A DNA stretch of 64,000 nucleotides from Hymenobacter sp. GOD-10R (GTDB taxonomy: Bacteria; Bacteroidota; Bacteroidia; Cytophagales; Hymenobacteraceae), in assembly GCF_035609205.1 (NCBI RefSeq), contig NZ_CP141184.1, forward strand, positions 496,001 to 560,000. The letters are read 5' to 3'. This document shows positions 61,167 through 64,000 of this stretch, one piece after another (position 1 is the first letter of the stretch; every line of letters begins with the position of its first letter). The translations under genes were made by a program, and so were the position numbers. The notes under the pieces were generated by a model, which worked only from the letters and a program-made list of their open reading frames with translations, was not told where the DNA came from and did no database searches.

Positions 61167-64000
61167 TCATGGGGTGTGCTGCGGGCTCTGCAAGGCGTAA
61201 GCCTGCAAGGCCTGGTTGTTGCGCCCCACGAGCAGCACGTTGCCGAGCTGGGCAAAGCTGCGTACGTCGCCTTGCACCCGCAGCCCTGATTGCCGTTGCG
61301 GTACCGTGGTGAAACCGCCCCGGCCGTCGCCGTGCAACAGCAGGCCGTAGCCCGCGTCGTTGTTGCCGAAGCGGATGCGACAGTGGGTAGCGTTGCCGCC
61401 AAGCAGTAAGTCGGGGTTGCCGTCGTGGTTGTAGTCGAGGGTAGTGAGGGCGAAGATGGGGGTGTATTGGGCTTCGGGTGGGAGAGAAGCTAGCCGATAC
61501 CTAGCTTGGGGGGTGCTTAGCAGGCAGGTGGTTGGCAGGTGGTTGGCGCGCAGTACGTTGGCACCTTTCAGCTCATCTGGTTTAAAGATATCGGTGAGCT
61601 GGGCGTCGGCGTAGCTTTTGTAGTTGGGGAAGCGGCTGCGCGTCATGCTGAGCTGGTCTAGCAGCTCATCGCGCGACACGAAGGGGTAGCTTTGGCCTTG
61701 CAAATACATGCACAAAATCGGGTCAACGGCGCCGTTATCGTCGAAGTCTTTGTAGTGCAGCTCCGCTGGTTGCTTGGCGTTGGCCCGGCACTGGGTGTTC
61801 AGGCCCATGTTGCCGATTACCAGGTCCGGTTTGTTGTCCTTGTTCAGGTCGGTTACTAGCAGCTTGTTCCACCAGCCCGACAGTTTGCCGGGCAGGTAAG
61901 TAGCGGTTTGGTCAGCAAGCCGGCCGCTCTGATTTATCCATACTTGCACGGGCAGCCATTCGCCTACCGTCACTAGGTCGGGGCGTTGGTCTTGGTTCAT
62001 GTCTACCCAAGCGGCGTCAGTTATCATACCTAGCTGCCGGAGTGTGGGGGCTAGGTTTGCGGTTTGGTCGCGGAAGCGGCCGTGGCCGTCGTTGAGCAGT
62101 AGGTAGCTGGTGGGCGGTTCGGGGTAGCGGCCGGGTGTCACGCGGCCTCCTACGAAAAGGTCGGGGGCGCCGTCGCCGTTCACGTCGGCTACTCGCACGC
62201 AGGCGGTGCTGGTGGGCATGACGGGCAGGCTGCCCGCGGAGCTTTTGCTGAAGTTGCCGCGCCCATCGTTGAGGTACAGCCGATCTTGCAGGAGCGCGTC
62301 GCCGGGCAGGAAGTTGTCGTAGCCGCCACTAGCCACGTAGAGGTCTAGGTCGCCGTCGCGGTCTGCATCTAGGAAAGCGGCGTCGGTATCTTCCTGTAGG
62401 TAATCAGCTTCCAAAGCAGGCTGCGGCAACTCCGCAAATCGCCCCGCGGCTTGCTGCACAAAAAGCCGGCTGGCGTGCCCTGAAGCGCCACCCATGAACA
62501 TATCCTGCCGACCATCGCCGTTCACATCGGCCTGCACTAAGCACGGACCGTTGTATGACAAGCTGTTGATCAGCAGCGGTTGACGCTTGAAGTCGTTGAC
62601 GTTATTCTCCTCCGCTACTGCTGTGATTGGAGCAGGCACTGCCGCAAACACTGGCAAGCTAGCTTTGGTCGGGGCTGGTGCCATTTGCTTCTGCGCCTCC
62701 GCTTCGCGCAACACCAGCAGCTTGCCGGCCGGTACAGCGCGCACCACCTGCTCCCGGCCACTCGGCCACACCACGCGCACCGAATCGGCTTGGCGCTGCT
62801 GACCTAGGCCAAAGTGCAGTACCGGCGACACGCTCGACTCGTAACCACGCCCAACTAGCTGTTCCTGGGTCTGGGTCAGGGCATTGCCATACAGCATCAC
62901 CTTCGCCCCGATACCCAGACGGTTGGCACCTAGGCCTTCCAACCGCACGGAGAGGCCACGGTTTTTAAGTCGCTTCTCCGCGATGTTGCGATAGAGAAAC
63001 GCCTCTCCGTTGAGGTTATTGACTACCACATCTAGGTCGCCGTCGTTGTCGAGGTCGGCGTAGGCGGCGCCGTTGCTGTTGGCGGGCTCCGTGATGCCCC
63101 AATCGGCGCTAACGTTGGTGAATGTTGCGTTGCCTGTGTTGCGAAATGCGTAGCCCACTACGTTGGAGGAAGGCATCTTGCGCACCAAGTCTAGCAGGTT
63201 TTTGCGCTGCACGTCGCCTTGGCGGTCATGCAGGAAATCGCCCATGTACTTCAAGAAGTCTAGGTTGGTATAGTCGTGCAGGAAACCGTTGGTGATGAAC
63301 AGGTCCTTCCAACCATCGTTGTCGTAATCGGCCAGCAGCGGGGCCCAGCTCCAATCGGTATTCGAGATGCCGGCTAGCTGCCCGATTTCGCTGAAGGTGC
63401 CGTTGCCGTTGTTGAGGTGCAGCATGTTGCGCATGTACTGCTTGTGCAGGCCCGCCTCGTCGCGTATGCGAAACAGCTCATAATTGTCGCTGGCGAAGAG
63501 CAGCTTTTGCCGCCGGTTGTCTTCGGGCAGCATATCGAGGGTGCACACATCGGCGTAGCCGTCGTTGTTGAGGTCGGCCGCGTCGTTGCCCATCGAGGAG
63601 AGCGACGTGTGGCCCATCTGGTTACCCAGTTGATCGGTGAAAGTGCCGTCGTGGTTATTGATATAGAGGTAGTCAGGGGCTAAGTAGTCACTCGACAGGT
63701 AGATGTCGGGCCAGCCGTCGTTGTTGAGGTCAGCCACGGAGGCGCCGAGCGCAAAGGACAACCGCGTGTTCAGCAAGCCCGCCGCTGTGGCCACTTCCCG
63801 AAACTGCGGCAAGCCCTGCTGGCTGCCTTCGTTGCGGTACAGCTTCAGCCCCGTCAGCGCATCGGGCGTGCGCATGAGCTGCTTGATGTAAAACTCATCC
63901 AGGTTCTCAAATCGGCGCGGACTGTGGTTCAGCAGCAGCATGTCGAGGTCCTGATCTTTGTCGTAATCGAAGAAGACCGCCTGCGTGCTATAAGCGGAGT
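61167..64000 (-). CDS. FG-GAP/ASPIC (CRTAC1-like) repeat protein, 5' end cut by window
   Basis: The frame stays open to the window edge and upstream codons read AYSTQAVFFDYDKDQDLD, typical of the family, so the ATG at 63941 is internal and the real start lies beyond the window. The visible 940 or so residues form FG-GAP/VCBS calcium-loop repeats (DLNNDGWPDIYLSSD, DLNNDGYADVCTLD, DYDNDGWKDLFITNG, DLDNDGDLDVVVNN) and one UnbV/ASPIC segment (LGIGAKVMLYGNALTQTQEQLVGRGYESS...VLHFGLG). In Bacteroidota such proteins are usually encoded beside SusC/SusD pairs and are probably surface-exposed. Its function is unknown. It is 104 bases upstream of the GH51 gene. Confidence 0.9.
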   Translation of the reverse strand, partial: SAYSTQAVFFDYDKDQDLDMLLLNHSPRRFENLDEFYIKQLMRTPDALTGLKLYRNEGSQQGLPQFREVATAAGLLNTRLSFALGASVADLNNDGWPDIYLSSDYLAPDYLYINNHDGTFTDQLGNQMGHTSLSSMGNDAADLNNDGYADVCTLDMLPEDNRRQKLLFASDNYELFRIRDEAGLHKQYMRNMLHLNNGNGTFSEIGQLAGISNTDWSWAPLLADYDNDGWKDLFITNGFLHDYTNLDFLKYMGDFLHDRQGDVQRKNLLDLVRKMPSSNVVGYAFRNTGNATFTNVSADWGITEPANSNGAAYADLDNDGDLDVVVNNLNGEAFLYRNIAEKRLKNRGLSVRLEGLGANRLGIGAKVMLYGNALTQTQEQLVGRGYESSVSPVLHFGLGQQRQADSVRVVWPSGREQVVRAVPAGKLLVLREAEAQKQMAPAPTKASLPVFAAVPAPITAVAEENNVNDFKRQPLLINSLSYNGPCLVQADVNGDGRQDMFMGGASGHASRLFVQQAAGRFAELPQPALEADYLQEDTDAAFLDADRDGDLDLYVASGGYDNFLPGDALLQDRLYLNDGRGNFSKSSAGSLPVMPTSTACVRVADVNGDGAPDLFVGGRVTPGRYPEPPTSYLLLNDGHGRFRDQTANLAPTLRQLGMITDAAWVDMNQDQRPDLVTVGEWLPVQVWINQSGRLADQTATYLPGKLSGWWNKLLVTDLNKDNKPDLVIGNMGLNTQCRANAKQPAELHYKDFDDNGAVDPILCMYLQGQSYPFVSRDELLDQLSMTRSRFPNYKSYADAQLTDIFKPDELKGANVLRANHLPTTCLLSTPQARYRLASLPPEAQYTPIFALTTLDYNHDGNPDLLLGGNATHCRIRFGNNDAGYGLLLHGDGRGGFTTVPQRQSGLRVQGDVRSFAQLGNVLLVGRNNQALQAYALQSPQHTP

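Noticed and set aside
1..64000. Search for tRNA, rRNA and phage or transposon genes
   Set aside because: No cloverleaf-like segment, rRNA sequence, transposase, integrase or phage structural gene was recognised in any gap or reading frame.

Overview
The window looks like chromosomal DNA from a member of the Bacteroidota, most likely Hymenobacter or a close relative. This is inferred from the moderately high G+C content, two SusC/SusD pairs, N-terminal carboxypeptidase-regulatory-like domains on the TonB-dependent porins, and Bacteroidota-type sugar genes. No rRNA, tRNA, CRISPR array, insertion sequence or phage gene was recognised. Both ends cut genes: purF at the left, and an FG-GAP/ASPIC protein at the right.

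Positions 1-12,920 are mostly housekeeping and small regulatory genes. They comprise purF and purM (purine synthesis), a 71-residue heavy-metal-associated protein, a DUF4262 protein, pncB (NAD salvage), a DUF1345 membrane protein, two tandem STAS-domain proteins, an FAD oxidoreductase fused to a Rieske domain, a cyanophycinase-like peptidase, a small protein that looks like a degenerate LigD phosphoesterase domain, and two paralogous NarL-type response regulators, one of which lacks its DNA-binding domain.

Positions 13,000-49,900 form a pectin (rhamnogalacturonan-I) utilisation locus wrapped around a complete L-rhamnose pathway. Polymer attack is by a PL11 rhamnogalacturonan lyase, GH28, GH105, GH106, GH2, a sialate/pectin-type O-acetylesterase, a PL22 lyase and a polysaccharide deacetylase; two SusCD pairs provide outer-membrane uptake. 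Rhamnose then passes through RhaT (import), RhaM (mutarotase), RhaI (isomerase), RhaB (kinase) and a fused aldolase/dehydrogenase (RhaEW type) giving dihydroxyacetone phosphate and lactate; LutABC would oxidise lactate to pyruvate. A GntR-type regulator sits in the middle. I found a shared motif, roughly CAGGAGAGTGCRGGA, in front of rhaT, rhaEW, rhaI, both susC genes and (weaker) the deacetylase/PL22 operon. It is a candidate operator joining sugar uptake, polymer attack and rhamnose catabolism in one regulon.

Positions 49,900-55,600 hold unrelated genes: a D-2-hydroxyacid dehydrogenase, a GNAT acetyltransferase, a Gly/Tyr-rich lipoprotein, an AT-rich acyltransferase gene that looks acquired, and an aldo/keto reductase. 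Positions 55,600-64,000 return to polysaccharide-related genes on the minus strand: a vanadium-haloperoxidase-like protein, an unassigned 574-residue glycosidase-like protein, a GH51 arabinofuranosidase and the truncated FG-GAP/ASPIC protein.

Two features cut across the window. Long, nearly perfect inverted repeats (arms of 33 to about 78 bases) lie in intergenic gaps, several inside apparent operons. The tetranucleotide CTAG is unusually common, including inside genes, where it is often used to encode Leu-Gly.
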